Positions 34,950 to 44,155 are shown, counted from the stretch's first letter. The stretch is 64,000 bases of DNA from Anaerolineales bacterium (GCA_020634885.1 JACKAW010000006.1:1-64000); one strand, 5' to 3'. A program made the numbers and translations. Notes: generated by a model not told the origin, from the sequence alone.

Positions 34950-36302
34950 ATGCACAGACACCGCCTGATTTTACTGATATTGATACTTACCCTCGCCCTG
35001 CCAACACAAGTACTCGCCGCGCCTCAAGCCGACGTTGAAGCGGATTCAGCGCTGCTGGACTTTCCCAACACTGTCACCTTCTCAGCCACCCTCAGCGCCC
35101 CAGCCGAGATCGTGGATGTGACCCTCGAATACGGCAGCGAACAATTGACCTGCGGCGAGGTCATTGCCAAAGCCTTCCCCGATTTTGTACCCGGCACATC
35201 CACCCAAGCCTCATGGACGTGGGACATGCGCCAGAGCGGCTCACTCCCGCCGGGGGCGTCCATTTGGTGGCGCTGGCGTTATAAAGACGCAAGCGGCGCA
35301 GAATACATCAGCGAGACGCAAACCGTCACCTGGCTCGACGATATTCACGACTGGAAGACCCTCACCGAAGAATACCTGCGCCTTCATTATTATGGCAAAG
35401 ACGAAGCCTTTGCCCGCACCATGATGTCTGCCGCCCTTGAAGGTCTGCGCCGAAACAAAGATCAGGCGGGCATGTACCCCGATATCCCCATCAACATTTA
35501 CGTCTACCCCAACTACGACGATATGCGCGATGCAGTGCTCTACGAACCCGCATGGACAGGCGGACAGGCATACGCAGATGTAGGCGTCATCATTATGGGG
35601 CTTTCCGGCTCCGATTCAACCTGGGATCAGAACACCGTCATCCATGAATTGACGCACATCCTCGTCGGGCGAAATGCGTTCTCTTGCATTGGCACCCGCC
35701 CGGGCTGGCTCGAAGAAGGTCTCGCCATGTACAGCGAAGGCGAACTGGATTCAGGGATGCAAAACATGCTTGATTCTGCCATCCGCTCAAACAACCTCAT
35801 TACCCTGCGTTCGTTGAACGGCGGCTTTTCAGAACTGCCCGAAAAAGCGAACCTCTCCTACAGCCAATCGTATAGCGTGGTCAAGTATTTGGTCGAAACC
35901 TATGGTCAGGAAAAAATGACCGCATTGATCACCGCCCTGCGCGATGCCAAACCAATTGATACCGCCCTTCTCGAAGTGTACGGCTTTGATACAGACGGCT
36001 TGGATTCCGCGTGGCGCGAATCGGTGGGCGCGGCACCATTGGCAATAGCTCAGGCAACCGCCCAGCCTACCCCCACCTTTGTGCCGACGTATGTCCCCAT
36101 TTCCGGCATTCCGGCGGCGATCACCGCCACCCCTGGTATCATCCCAACCTCAACAGGCGCAGATGAAGGCTTTACCGGTCCGCCATTATTTTTGACCATT
36201 TCACTGATATGTTTCTGCCTCGTCATGCTGCTTGTGATCGGGGTAATCGTCCTCGGTGTTGTCGTCCGCATGGGTGGCAAGGGAAACCGACGAGAGGTGT
36301 AG
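34950..36302 (+). CDS. Secreted, membrane-anchored peptidase MA-family metalloprotease
   Basis: The product is 450 residues: signal peptide (about 7-23), a beta-sandwich domain (about 25-130), then a gluzincin zinc-protease domain with HELTH and the downstream EEGLAMYSEG Glu ligand. A Pro/Thr-rich stalk follows, with one C-terminal membrane span (about 412-440). Active site and anchor place it on the outer face. The start at 34950 follows GGAGGATACGG; the longer upstream frame has no signal sequence. The next gene begins 1 base after its stop, so the two form an operon. Confidence 0.82.
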   Translation: MHRHRLILLILILTLALPTQVLAAPQADVEADSALLDFPNTVTFSATLSAPAEIVDVTLEYGSEQLTCGEVIAKAFPDFVPGTSTQASWTWDMRQSGSLPPGASIWWRWRYKDASGAEYISETQTVTWLDDIHDWKTLTEEYLRLHYYGKDEAFARTMMSAALEGLRRNKDQAGMYPDIPINIYVYPNYDDMRDAVLYEPAWTGGQAYADVGVIIMGLSGSDSTWDQNTVIHELTHILVGRNAFSCIGTRPGWLEEGLAMYSEGELDSGMQNMLDSAIRSNNLITLRSLNGGFSELPEKANLSYSQSYSVVKYLVETYGQEKMTALITALRDAKPIDTALLEVYGFDTDGLDSAWRESVGAAPLAIAQATAQPTPTFVPTYVPISGIPAAITATPGIIPTSTGADEGFTGPPLFLTISLICFCLVMLLVIGVIVLGVVVRMGGKGNRREV

Positions 36303-36303
36303 C

Positions 36304-37902
36304 ATGAATCGAAAATATATTTCCATTCTTATTCTTTTATCCCTGACGGCTTCACTTTTGCTGACTGCCAGCGCGCCGAACTCACTCGATTTTCAATACG
36401 GCATTCCGCTGGAACAGGCATTGGTTTACAACGGCGGCGAATCTGCCAACCTGCGAGATTACGACCCCGCCACCACCTACAGCTCCGGCGACAAACTCGT
36501 CTTCAGCGGACTCGTCCAACTTGACCCGAATCTCAACATCCGCCCCGACCTTGCTGAAACATGGCAAGTCAGCGCAGATGGCACGGTGTACACCTTCACC
36601 ATTCGAGACAATGCCAATTTCCATAACGGGCGCAAGGTCACGGCGCAGGATGTTGCGTTTTCATGGGAACGTGCCGCCAGCCCCGAACTCGCATCGGATA
36701 CTGCCTTAACCTACCTCGGCGATATTGTCGGCGTGCGCGAAAAGGTTTTGGGAGAAGCCGAAACCATCAGCGGGGTAAAGGTTATAGATGAACGTACACT
36801 CCAGGTCACGATCGATGCGCCGAAGCCCTACTTCCTGATGAAGCTCACATTCCCCACTTCCTATGTTGTGGATGAAGAGAATGTGGCTGTGGGGGAGGAA
36901 TGGGTGCTGCAACCGAATGGCACGGGTCCGTACAAATTGGTTGAGTGGCGTTCGTATGAATACATCTTGTATGAAGCGAATTATGATTTCTACCTCGGCG
37001 CGCCTGCCGTGCCGTATGTGCTGGTGAAGTTGTATGCAGGTGACGATGTGCGCCTGTTTGAAACCGGCGAAGTTGATGTTGCTGGTGTAGGCTTGTATTC
37101 TGCCGAGCGCATTCTCGACCCCACCGAGCCATTGAATGCCAACCTGCTCACCGGCGTAGATCTATGCACAAGCTATGTGGTTTTCGATACCACTGTGCCG
37201 CCCTTTGACGATGTGAATGTTCGCAAAGCATTTAGCATGGCGTTCGACCGTCAGCGTTATGTGGAGGTGCTCTACCGCGGATTGGCTCTCCCCGCCGTTG
37301 GTTTATACCCGCCCGGTTTGCCCGGGTTTGATTACGGGCTTGAAGGCTTGCCTTTCGACCCCGAACAAGCGCGTGAGTTGCTTGCCCAATCCAAATATGG
37401 TGGACCGGCAGGCTTGCCGGAAATCGTGTACACCAATGCGGGCATTGGCAGTTATGTGGGCGGCAATGTTGCCGCACTGGCAGAAATGTGGGAGCAGTAT
37501 CTCGGCGTTAGGATCAAGGTGGAAAATCTCGATTACAACTTCTACTACGAGCAGATCTTCTCCGGCAATCACGGGCAGATCTTTGACGGCGGCTGGTGCG
37601 CCGATTACCCCGACCCCGAAAATTTTGCCGATGTTCTTTTCCACAGCGGTGTGCCGCAGAATCATGGCGGCTACTCCAACCCCCAACTCGATGCCCTGCT
37701 TGAATCCGCGCGCATCGAACCGGATGTTGCCAAACGCATCGACATGTATCAGCAAGCCGAGCGCATGATCGTGAATGACGCCCCCGCCATTTTCACAACG
37801 CACTCGCTTTCATTTGTGCTTGTAAAACCCTATGTAAAGGGATATCCCAATACTCCCATTGGTATTTCGGGCGAACGATACATGTGGCTGGATGGGAAAT
37901 AG
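36304..37902 (+). CDS. Peptide ABC transporter substrate-binding protein (family 5)
   Basis: A periplasmic or surface solute-binding protein of the OppA/DppA family, 532 residues. It has an N-terminal hydrophobic signal (about 5-20, not an obvious lipobox), the GRKVTAQDVAFSWERAASP family signature, and GWCADYPDPENF towards the C-terminus. GAGAGGTGTAGC precedes the ATG. No permease or ATPase genes are next to it; its only operon partner is the secreted metalloprotease, so it may capture peptides released by that enzyme and use a transporter encoded elsewhere. Confidence 0.9.
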   Translation: MNRKYISILILLSLTASLLLTASAPNSLDFQYGIPLEQALVYNGGESANLRDYDPATTYSSGDKLVFSGLVQLDPNLNIRPDLAETWQVSADGTVYTFTIRDNANFHNGRKVTAQDVAFSWERAASPELASDTALTYLGDIVGVREKVLGEAETISGVKVIDERTLQVTIDAPKPYFLMKLTFPTSYVVDEENVAVGEEWVLQPNGTGPYKLVEWRSYEYILYEANYDFYLGAPAVPYVLVKLYAGDDVRLFETGEVDVAGVGLYSAERILDPTEPLNANLLTGVDLCTSYVVFDTTVPPFDDVNVRKAFSMAFDRQRYVEVLYRGLALPAVGLYPPGLPGFDYGLEGLPFDPEQARELLAQSKYGGPAGLPEIVYTNAGIGSYVGGNVAALAEMWEQYLGVRIKVENLDYNFYYEQIFSGNHGQIFDGGWCADYPDPENFADVLFHSGVPQNHGGYSNPQLDALLESARIEPDVAKRIDMYQQAERMIVNDAPAIFTTHSLSFVLVKPYVKGYPNTPIGISGERYMWLDGK

Positions 37903-37904
37903 CC

Positions 37905-38816
37905 CTAGCGCGCCTGCACCACAAACTCCACCGCCTCAATTTCTCCGCCGACGCTGGATACGCTAAAGTCAAAGTTGAGCGAACTCCCCGGCGTGAGCGC
38001 TCCGCCTTCCCAGCGGCGCACTCCAACCACAGTTCCATTTACGTCATACGCCACCGCCGCGACCCAAACCTGGGTTGCGGCGTTTGATTCGGCTGGCAAA
38101 GAAACCTGTCCGCGGACTTGGGCATTCTTGCCGTTCCAATCAATCTCGGCAGATGTGTTGTTGAGCGCGGCGGGCAGGTAGGCTTGTCCGCCTGGCATGG
38201 CGCTGAGGATTTGAATTTGCGGGTTCACGTTGACAGGCATGTTTGGAAAGTAAACGTACACCGGCAGCGATGTATTCTGCGCGATCACATCCAAAGGCAT
38301 GAAGGCGATCTGGCTGGCTAGGGCATTATTGTTTTCATCAAAGAGCGTAATTTTTGCAGAGACGTTTTCAAGCGTGGTTGCCGAACTATTTTGAACAAGC
38401 GCAAAGCACCACAAGCCGGAATCCGCTGTGGGGTGGCAGGCGGCTTGGGTGACGGGAGCAGGTACCGGCGTCAGGGTTGAGGCGATGCTTGGAGGGGCAG
38501 AAGGGTCTGGGATGAAAAGCGTCTGCCCGATGGTGAGCGAGTTCGGGTTCACATCTGGGTTGGCTGCCAACAGATCATTTAACGGTACGTTGTAGGTTTC
38601 GGCGATCTCACTGACCGTATCTCCCGATTCAATGATGTGGATTTGAAGCGTGCCGGTGGGGATGGGCGTTTCAAGCACGATTAACACGTTGGGGGTGAGC
38701 GTGGCGGCGGGTGTGTTGGTAAGGAGGGGTTGTAGTGGAACGTCTGTGTTTTCGGTTGGTGTGGCAGGGGCGCTGCACGCGCTGAGCAAAATGCCAATAA
38801 GCAGTAGTTTTCGCAT
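37905..38816 (-). CDS. LysM-domain lipoprotein
   Basis: The product is 303 residues. A lipobox (LLSAC, cysteine at residue 13) follows the start at 38816; the frame is open far upstream, but only this ATG fits the signal. The Thr/Pro-rich linker leads to a LysM domain at about 58-103 (IIESGDTVSEIAETYNVPL, then PNSLTIGQTLF), which binds peptidoglycan or chitin-like glycans. The remaining half is an all-beta FxLYD-like region (SSATTLENVSAKITLFD). Convergent with the substrate-binding protein gene, with 2 bases between the stops. Confidence 0.82.
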   Translation of the reverse strand: MRKLLLIGILLSACSAPATPTENTDVPLQPLLTNTPAATLTPNVLIVLETPIPTGTLQIHIIESGDTVSEIAETYNVPLNDLLAANPDVNPNSLTIGQTLFIPDPSAPPSIASTLTPVPAPVTQAACHPTADSGLWCFALVQNSSATTLENVSAKITLFDENNNALASQIAFMPLDVIAQNTSLPVYVYFPNMPVNVNPQIQILSAMPGGQAYLPAALNNTSAEIDWNGKNAQVRGQVSLPAESNAATQVWVAAVAYDVNGTVVGVRRWEGGALTPGSSLNFDFSVSSVGGEIEAVEFVVQAR

Positions 38817-38880
38817 GAGATGATTATATAATGCCCACGGTTCTGCGCTGGGTATAATTTGAGAAAAAATCGGAGGAACA

Positions 38881-39867
38881 ATGCAATATCGACATTTGGG
38901 CAAGACCGGGATTCGGGTAAGTGAACTTTCCATCGGCTCGTGGGTTACGTTCAAAAACCAAGTGGACGTGGATGCTGCGATCGAGATCATGGCTGCGGCG
39001 TATGACCACGGCGTGAACTTCTTCGATAATGCCGAAGTGTATGCAGGCGGCAAGTCAGAAGAGGTGATGGGGGCTGCGCTAAAGAAGTTGAATTGGCGGC
39101 GGGGCAGCTATTTGGTTTCGACCAAACTTTATTGGGGATTGCATGATGGTATCAATGAAAAGAACACGCTCAACCGCAAACGCCTGATCGAAGGTACAAA
39201 CGACGCACTCAAACGCTTTGACCTGGATTATGTAGACCTGATCTACTGTCACCGCCCTGATGCAACCACACCCATCGAAGAAACCGTGTGGGCAATGCAC
39301 AACATTATTGAATGGGGCAAGGCGCTTTATTGGGGCACCTCCGAGTGGGCGGCTTCAGAGATCATCGAAGCTATTCAGATCGCAGAGCGCCATCACCTGC
39401 ACAAGCCGGTCGTTGAACAGCCGATCTACAATCTGTTCGACCGTCACCGCCTCGAAGGCGATTACGTCCGCTTTTATAAGGAATACGGCTACGGCACCAC
39501 CACATGGAGTCCTTTGGCTTCGGGTCTGCTTACCGGCAAATATAGCAAGGGCATCCCTGCCGATAGCCGTGGCGCACTCAAAGGATATGAGTGGCTGCAT
39601 GGCAATTTAACGAACCAGGACAAACTGGCAAAGGTTGCCGCGCTTGAACCGATTGCCAAAGAATTTGGCGCCACTGTTTCTCAACTGGCATTGGCGTGGT
39701 GTTTGAAGAATCCGTTCGTGAGCACGGTCATCACTGGCGCCAGCCGTGTGGAGCAAGTCCACGAGAATATGAAGGCTGCCGAGTTTGCTGAGAAACTTAC
39801 GCCCGAAGTAATGGAACGCATTGATGTGATCTTCGGGGTTGCAAAGAAAAACGAAGACGACGATTAA
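38881..39867 (+). CDS. Aldo/keto reductase, potassium-channel beta-subunit type
   Basis: An NADPH-dependent carbonyl reductase of 328 residues. Family marks are GSWVTF, the catalytic Asp/Tyr in NFFDNAEVYAGGKSE, STKLYWG (catalytic Lys) and the His in IYCHRPD. The C-terminus has the NADP-binding ITGASRVEQVHENMKA segment. The sequence is close to the voltage-gated K+ channel beta / YghZ group. GGAGGAACA precedes the ATG. Monocistronic with a strong terminator. Confidence 0.92.
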   Translation: MQYRHLGKTGIRVSELSIGSWVTFKNQVDVDAAIEIMAAAYDHGVNFFDNAEVYAGGKSEEVMGAALKKLNWRRGSYLVSTKLYWGLHDGINEKNTLNRKRLIEGTNDALKRFDLDYVDLIYCHRPDATTPIEETVWAMHNIIEWGKALYWGTSEWAASEIIEAIQIAERHHLHKPVVEQPIYNLFDRHRLEGDYVRFYKEYGYGTTTWSPLASGLLTGKYSKGIPADSRGALKGYEWLHGNLTNQDKLAKVAALEPIAKEFGATVSQLALAWCLKNPFVSTVITGASRVEQVHENMKAAEFAEKLTPEVMERIDVIFGVAKKNEDDD

Positions 39868-39870
39868 ACG

Positions 39871-39911
39871 AAAAAAGCCTCCGAGGTGTTCAAAACCTCG
39901 GAGGCTTTTTT
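39871..39911. terminator. Bidirectional intrinsic terminator
   Basis: A perfect 11-bp stem (GCCTCCGAGGT at 39877-39887 with 39895-39905) is flanked by six A before and six T after. It serves the aldo/keto reductase gene and the convergent ThyX-like gene. Confidence 0.9.
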
Positions 39912-39955
39912 GGAGAATGCAAAACAGGAACGGGGCAAGCCCGTTCCCTGCGGGG

Positions 39956-41365
39956 TTAAATTTTTGAAAAATAATTTTCTTCCACGCTTTGCCAGCTCTC
40001 ATCGCGTAACTTCATATACTTTGAAAGCAACGGGTGGACGTTTGAAATCTCTTCAAACATTTTTTGCGCCACCCGCCGAATGGAAAAATGCGCGTTGGCA
40101 GCGGTGCGCAACTGGCAGAACGCGAATGCCTCACGCAAATTGAACTGCGTCAGCACACGGCGATTGAATCCATTTGGGACGATGTACTGGGCGACATCGG
40201 GATTAAAGGCGTGGAGTTTTTCATACATCTGTGCCGCGGCTTGCATCGCCGCCTCGTACCTGGAGCCGAAGCCTGCTTCCGTTATAAGGAGCGGAGTCGT
40301 CCACCCGAGCCTTGCGGTCAGCCGCTGCGGGGTCTGCGTCATCATGCGGTGACGTTTGAATTCGGCATACGCGCCCTGATCCATAACAAGGTCGAAGGTA
40401 TAGTTGGCGTATTCCAGTTCTCGCAGGGGCGTATCGTATTTACCCAGTTTGCCAAGCAGGGTTTTGGCAAGCGCTTCCCGTTCTTTCTTCTTAAGCGACT
40501 TTACATACTTCAACGCATCGGTGTAGGGGATTTCATCAAAGCGGTACAACGCGGCAGCAAGGATTTTCTTCTCGCCATCCTTGTCGTAGTCAATCAGCGT
40601 ACACCAGTCTGACTTTCCACTTTCCACTTTCCACTTCCCACTTTCGAGTTCTTGCATTGTGTTCACCGCATACTCATTGGCATCGGCATATTTCACCAGT
40701 GTGGGAGTTTCCGCTTTGGAAACTTCCTTTAATTTCTCGCCGATCTGGCGCACTTCTGCAAGTGGATGGGAGAGCATCTTGCGAATGGTCAATTCAATGA
40801 CACGGGCGTTGGCGGTCATCCCCACGTTGGCGTTGGCGGCGGCAGGCAGCAGGAAGCGGCAGCGATCCACGTACTGCGAGCGGATGCGGCGGTCGTAGGC
40901 TTCGTCGCTTTCGTTCTCGCGGCGCGGAGTCCGCTCAACGATGAGATTCTTTGTCGGTTCGAGCGACTCAGCATAGGCTGAGAAAAGGAGGCGCACGGTT
41001 TCGATGAACTCATCACGCAGGGGATGTCCATCTAGTTCGGCGGGCACGGTGAAATCATCCATGCCCCATTTTTGGTAGCGGGTGGATTTTTCAGTGTACG
41101 AGGCGAGGCGGTTGCCTTCGATTGTTTCAATGGCAACGCGCGAAACGTTTTCGAAGGCAATGTGCAAAACGGCATGTTCTGCAACCGAGGCATGACCATA
41201 ACCCACGACCCATTTTTCGTGGAATTGCGCCGAGGATTCATCGCTGAGTTCTGCGGCGATCTCACGAAATGATTCGGGTGAGCGGGAGGTCTTTGCAAAG
41301 GCTACGGCGATGGTTTCGGGGTTGAGTGCGCGCGGCGATAAAAGATAGATTTCTCGTTCGGGCAT
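39956..41365 (-). CDS. Tandem-domain FAD-dependent thymidylate synthase-like protein
   Basis: The product is 469 residues, about twice the usual ThyX length, built of two ThyX-like halves. The ThyX motif (RHRxxSxNExSxRY) is divided: half 1 has NRLASYTEKSTRY (85-97, RHR lost), half 2 has RHRMMTQTPQR (about 350; Ser and RY lost). They may form one composite active site, or the protein may do something else. Between the halves lies an insert ESGKWKVESGKS encoded by tandem heptads (40612-40647). It would methylate dUMP if active. The HIT gene and its terminator lie upstream on the same strand. Confidence 0.7.
   Translation of the reverse strand: MPEREIYLLSPRALNPETIAVAFAKTSRSPESFREIAAELSDESSAQFHEKWVVGYGHASVAEHAVLHIAFENVSRVAIETIEGNRLASYTEKSTRYQKWGMDDFTVPAELDGHPLRDEFIETVRLLFSAYAESLEPTKNLIVERTPRRENESDEAYDRRIRSQYVDRCRFLLPAAANANVGMTANARVIELTIRKMLSHPLAEVRQIGEKLKEVSKAETPTLVKYADANEYAVNTMQELESGKWKVESGKSDWCTLIDYDKDGEKKILAAALYRFDEIPYTDALKYVKSLKKKEREALAKTLLGKLGKYDTPLRELEYANYTFDLVMDQGAYAEFKRHRMMTQTPQRLTARLGWTTPLLITEAGFGSRYEAAMQAAAQMYEKLHAFNPDVAQYIVPNGFNRRVLTQFNLREAFAFCQLRTAANAHFSIRRVAQKMFEEISNVHPLLSKYMKLRDESWQSVEENYFSKI
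40612..40647. repeat. Heptad tandem repeat inside the ThyX-like gene
   Basis: Five consecutive 7-base units: CTTTCCA three times, then CTTCCCA and CTTTCGA (40613-40647). They encode ESGKWKVESGK on the minus strand. The same unit occurs in the E2 gene at 13075-13095. Confidence 0.8.
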
Positions 41366-41380
41366 GAATTCTCCTGTTTT

Positions 41381-41418
41381 ATAAAAAAGCGACCAGCCCG
41401 TTTTGCGCTGATCGCTTT
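41381..41418 (-). terminator. Terminator of the HIT gene
   Basis: A 12-bp stem with one mismatch (41386-41397 with 41407-41418) is followed on the minus strand by TTTTTTAT, just after the HIT stop codon. Confidence 0.75.
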
Positions 41419-41425
41419 GGTGATT

Positions 41426-41767
41426 TTACCCCATTGCCTTCAATTGCCTGCCGCCAAGTAGGTGCAGGTGAATGTGGAACACGGTCTGTCCTGCATTGGC
41501 ATTGGTGTTGATGATAAGGCGATAACCAGGTTCGCTTAAACCTTCTTGTGCGGCGATCTGGCGGGCAACGTTGAAGAGATGTCCGATCACTTGTTCATCA
41601 GCCTCTGTCATGGCGTTGACCGAGTCGATATGTTGTTTGGGTACGATCAAAATATGAGTGGGGGCGGCGGGAGCAATATCACGAAAGGCGTAGGTTTGCT
41701 CATCTTGAAATACGCTCGTGCTTGGAATTTCTCCGTTGATGATCTTGCAAAAAATACAATCAGACAT
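41426..41767 (-). CDS. HIT family nucleotide hydrolase
   Basis: The product is 113 residues, Hint/HinT branch: N-terminal CIFCKIINGEIPS with two zinc-type cysteines and the C-terminal histidine triad HIHLHLLGGR. It hydrolyses purine nucleotide phosphoramidates in this family. It starts 9 bases after the deacetylase-like gene's stop, so the two are probably co-transcribed. Confidence 0.93.
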   Translation of the reverse strand: MSDCIFCKIINGEIPSTSVFQDEQTYAFRDIAPAAPTHILIVPKQHIDSVNAMTEADEQVIGHLFNVARQIAAQEGLSEPGYRLIINTNANAGQTVFHIHLHLLGGRQLKAMG

Positions 41768-41776
41768 AGTTTTCTC

Positions 41777-42868
41777 CTATGGGGGGGTGGGCATGGGTCC
41801 GTATTCATCTGCACAGACGATATTGTAATAGCCAAGCTCTGCGGCTTTGTTTTCTTCGGCGTATGCTGCTGCTTGATTCCCAATGGCGCGGGCTGTATCA
41901 ATGGCGAGCAGCGCTTCTTCTGCTGGGTAAGCGGGCAGCGTCATTAATGGATCTACAATGCGCCCTTCGGGAATGAGGTTGGGGCGTTCAGGGTCAAAAT
42001 CATCTGCAAGCGGAACCCAGTTGAACATGATGGGACCGCGTGGGTTTTGGGTGATGCCAATTCTGTATTTTAGCTGTCTGGCTGCTTCAATTGGACGAAT
42101 GCCAAACCCGCCATTGGGCCAAATGATGACATTGGGTGTTTTGCCAAATTGATCTGCAAAACCGGTTAATGAACCTTGCAGTTCGCGCACGATAACAGTT
42201 TTGGCGGTTTCATCTTTAAGAACAACATCGGAGGTGGTGCCGCGTGCCTGATGATCTACAAAATTTTCGTATTCCATTTCGAAGTTTTCAAGGCGCAGGT
42301 TTTCATCCACGTTTTGTTCGCTCACCCAGCCATTGACCACGGGCCAGCCCAGACGGGCAAAGTATTCGCCGAAGTTTTTGTCGAAATAATCGGCAGACTG
42401 ATTACCATCCTGAACCAGAATAACGGATCGGGGCGGGATCGGGGCATTGCGTTCCATAAATGCTTGTAATCTTTCGGCGTTTATCGCCTCGAACCCCTGT
42501 TCTTCAAGCTGGCTCATCAAAATAAGAAAATCTACAACGGTGATGCTATCTGGCAGGTCGGCGGTGCCGCGGTTGATATTTTTGAACAGGATGATCATCA
42601 CCACGGTGCCTGGCTTGGAATTAAATGGGCTCCATTTGTAGCGCAGGGCGCGGCAGGTTGGTTCAATATAGGAGTGAGGAATATCAAGCGGATTTAGGTA
42701 ATCGGTTTGATACGTTTCTGGCAATGGCGGGGCGGGCGGCTGAGAGGTTGTACTTTCACTTGGCGCCGGGGAAGGGGCTAACTGACAGGAGATCAGAGTA
42801 CTTATAAGAATGATGATGGGGGGAAATCGAAGCACAAAATGCTTTAGGGTGTTTCTTGTGTTTTGCAT
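41777..42868 (-). CDS. Polysaccharide-deacetylase-fold lipoprotein, metal site lost
   Basis: A 363-residue lipoprotein (LISC lipobox). It has a NodB-like barrel: IPPRSVILVQDG in place of the usual DD motif, VDHQARGT in place of the SHxxxH pair, and the conserved IIWPNGGFGIRP strand and GITQNPRGP turn. Both metal-binding motifs are altered compared with its tandem paralogue at 42950-44107, so it probably has no hydrolase activity and may bind glycan. Signal, Pro-rich linker and barrel have the same order as in the paralogue. Confidence 0.75.
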   Translation of the reverse strand: MQNTRNTLKHFVLRFPPIIILISTLISCQLAPSPAPSESTTSQPPAPPLPETYQTDYLNPLDIPHSYIEPTCRALRYKWSPFNSKPGTVVMIILFKNINRGTADLPDSITVVDFLILMSQLEEQGFEAINAERLQAFMERNAPIPPRSVILVQDGNQSADYFDKNFGEYFARLGWPVVNGWVSEQNVDENLRLENFEMEYENFVDHQARGTTSDVVLKDETAKTVIVRELQGSLTGFADQFGKTPNVIIWPNGGFGIRPIEAARQLKYRIGITQNPRGPIMFNWVPLADDFDPERPNLIPEGRIVDPLMTLPAYPAEEALLAIDTARAIGNQAAAYAEENKAAELGYYNIVCADEYGPMPTPP

Positions 42869-42949
42869 ACGGGTGGAATTGTAACAAATTCGGGAGATTG
42901 GCTATGGGCGATGAAATCGTAATTCCATTACCCATAGCCATGGGCTTGT

Positions 42950-44107
42950 TTACGGAAGCGCTCCGTATGTGGGTGCGCAGACGATGTCGTAGTATTCCAA
43001 CTCGGTGGTTTTGTTTGCTTCTTCGTAGGCGGCGGCTTCATTGCCAATGGTGCGTACTGTGTCAATATTGTTCAGTACGTCGTAGCTCCAATAACGGGGC
43101 AGGGTCATGAGGGGATTGCCCGCCGGGGTTTCGGGAATTGCCAGGGGATTTGAATCGTTCACTGTATCGGCTTGTGGAATCCAGTTGTACATGACGGGGC
43201 CGCGTGGGTTGACGGTGAAGCCGAGTTTGTAGCCGAGGGTGGGTCCGATTTCCACGGCGCGTTTGGAGAATCCGCCGCCGGGCCAAACGTAGGCAATGGG
43301 CGTTTTATTCATATATTTTTGGATGGATGAAATTGCGCCGCCCATTTCGCTGGTAATGAAATCGTCGGTGGAGCCTTCGGTGATGGGGATGTTGTGAATA
43401 TAGCCGTGAGATTGATAATCGACCCAGCCTTCGGCAGAGAGGGCGGCATTTTCTGCCCAGAGGTCTGTCCGTTCATCAATGCCAATGTAACCGTTGATAA
43501 CGGGCCAGCCCCATTGGTCGTAATACGGGCGGAAATGGTCATTGAAATATTCGGCGAAGTGCCGGTCATCTACGATGAAGATGACGGAACGCGGGGGAAT
43601 GTAATCGTTGTTGTAGAGAAAATCGGATAGTTGCTGCATGTTGATGGCTTGAAAGCCAGATTCAAAAAGGCTATCCATGATCTTTTTGTGTTGGTTTACG
43701 GTGATGTCATTTCCGCTGGCTTCGCCTTTGTTAATGCCGTGATGCATGACGACCATCACTACCGTGCCGGGGGCGGCTTTGTTCGATGCCCATTTGTTTT
43801 GCAGATAGGTGCAGGTATCTGCGATGTAGGTACGCGGGATGTCGTGTGATTTTAGCAATGCGGTCTGGTAGGTGGCGGGCAGTGCGGGCGGTGTGCGGAT
43901 GGCTGTTGCGGTGGGGATGGCTGTTTCAGTTGGGACGAGGGTGGCGGTGGGCTGGCTGAGTTGGGCGACCATGGTTTCGACGGCAGCGGTTAGCGCCAGG
44001 TTTTGGTCGGGGGTTGGTGCTGCGGGGGCGCACCCTGCCAGAAGCGCCATAAACAGGCTGAATGTTAAGAGAAGATGCGTGATTTTTATTCCGTAATTAT
44101 TTTTCAT
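42950..44107 (-). CDS. Polysaccharide deacetylase-like lipoprotein
   Basis: A 385-residue lipoprotein (LLAGC lipobox), start at 44107; the upstream extension is discarded as it precedes the signal. After a Thr-rich linker the NodB-like barrel shows SVIFIVDD (metal and catalytic Asp), YQSHGYIHN (SHxxxH metal ligands) and VWPGGGFSKRAVE. It likely deacetylates or de-modifies a surface or peptidoglycan-type glycan. It lies 81 bases upstream of its degenerate copy on the same strand. A GGCTATGGG/CCCATAGCC hairpin (42900-42939) lies between them. Confidence 0.8.
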   Translation of the reverse strand: MKNNYGIKITHLLLTFSLFMALLAGCAPAAPTPDQNLALTAAVETMVAQLSQPTATLVPTETAIPTATAIRTPPALPATYQTALLKSHDIPRTYIADTCTYLQNKWASNKAAPGTVVMVVMHHGINKGEASGNDITVNQHKKIMDSLFESGFQAINMQQLSDFLYNNDYIPPRSVIFIVDDRHFAEYFNDHFRPYYDQWGWPVINGYIGIDERTDLWAENAALSAEGWVDYQSHGYIHNIPITEGSTDDFITSEMGGAISSIQKYMNKTPIAYVWPGGGFSKRAVEIGPTLGYKLGFTVNPRGPVMYNWIPQADTVNDSNPLAIPETPAGNPLMTLPRYWSYDVLNNIDTVRTIGNEAAAYEEANKTTELEYYDIVCAPTYGALP

Positions 44108-44122
44108 GCGTCGAATTCTAAT

Positions 44123-44155
44123 CGAAAAAAAAGGACGACCGCGAGGGTCGTCCTT
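44123..44155 (-). terminator. Terminator of the inositol phosphate synthase gene
   Basis: A perfect 10-bp stem (AAGGACGACC at 44131-44140 with 44146-44155) is followed on the minus strand by a run of eight T. Confidence 0.9.
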
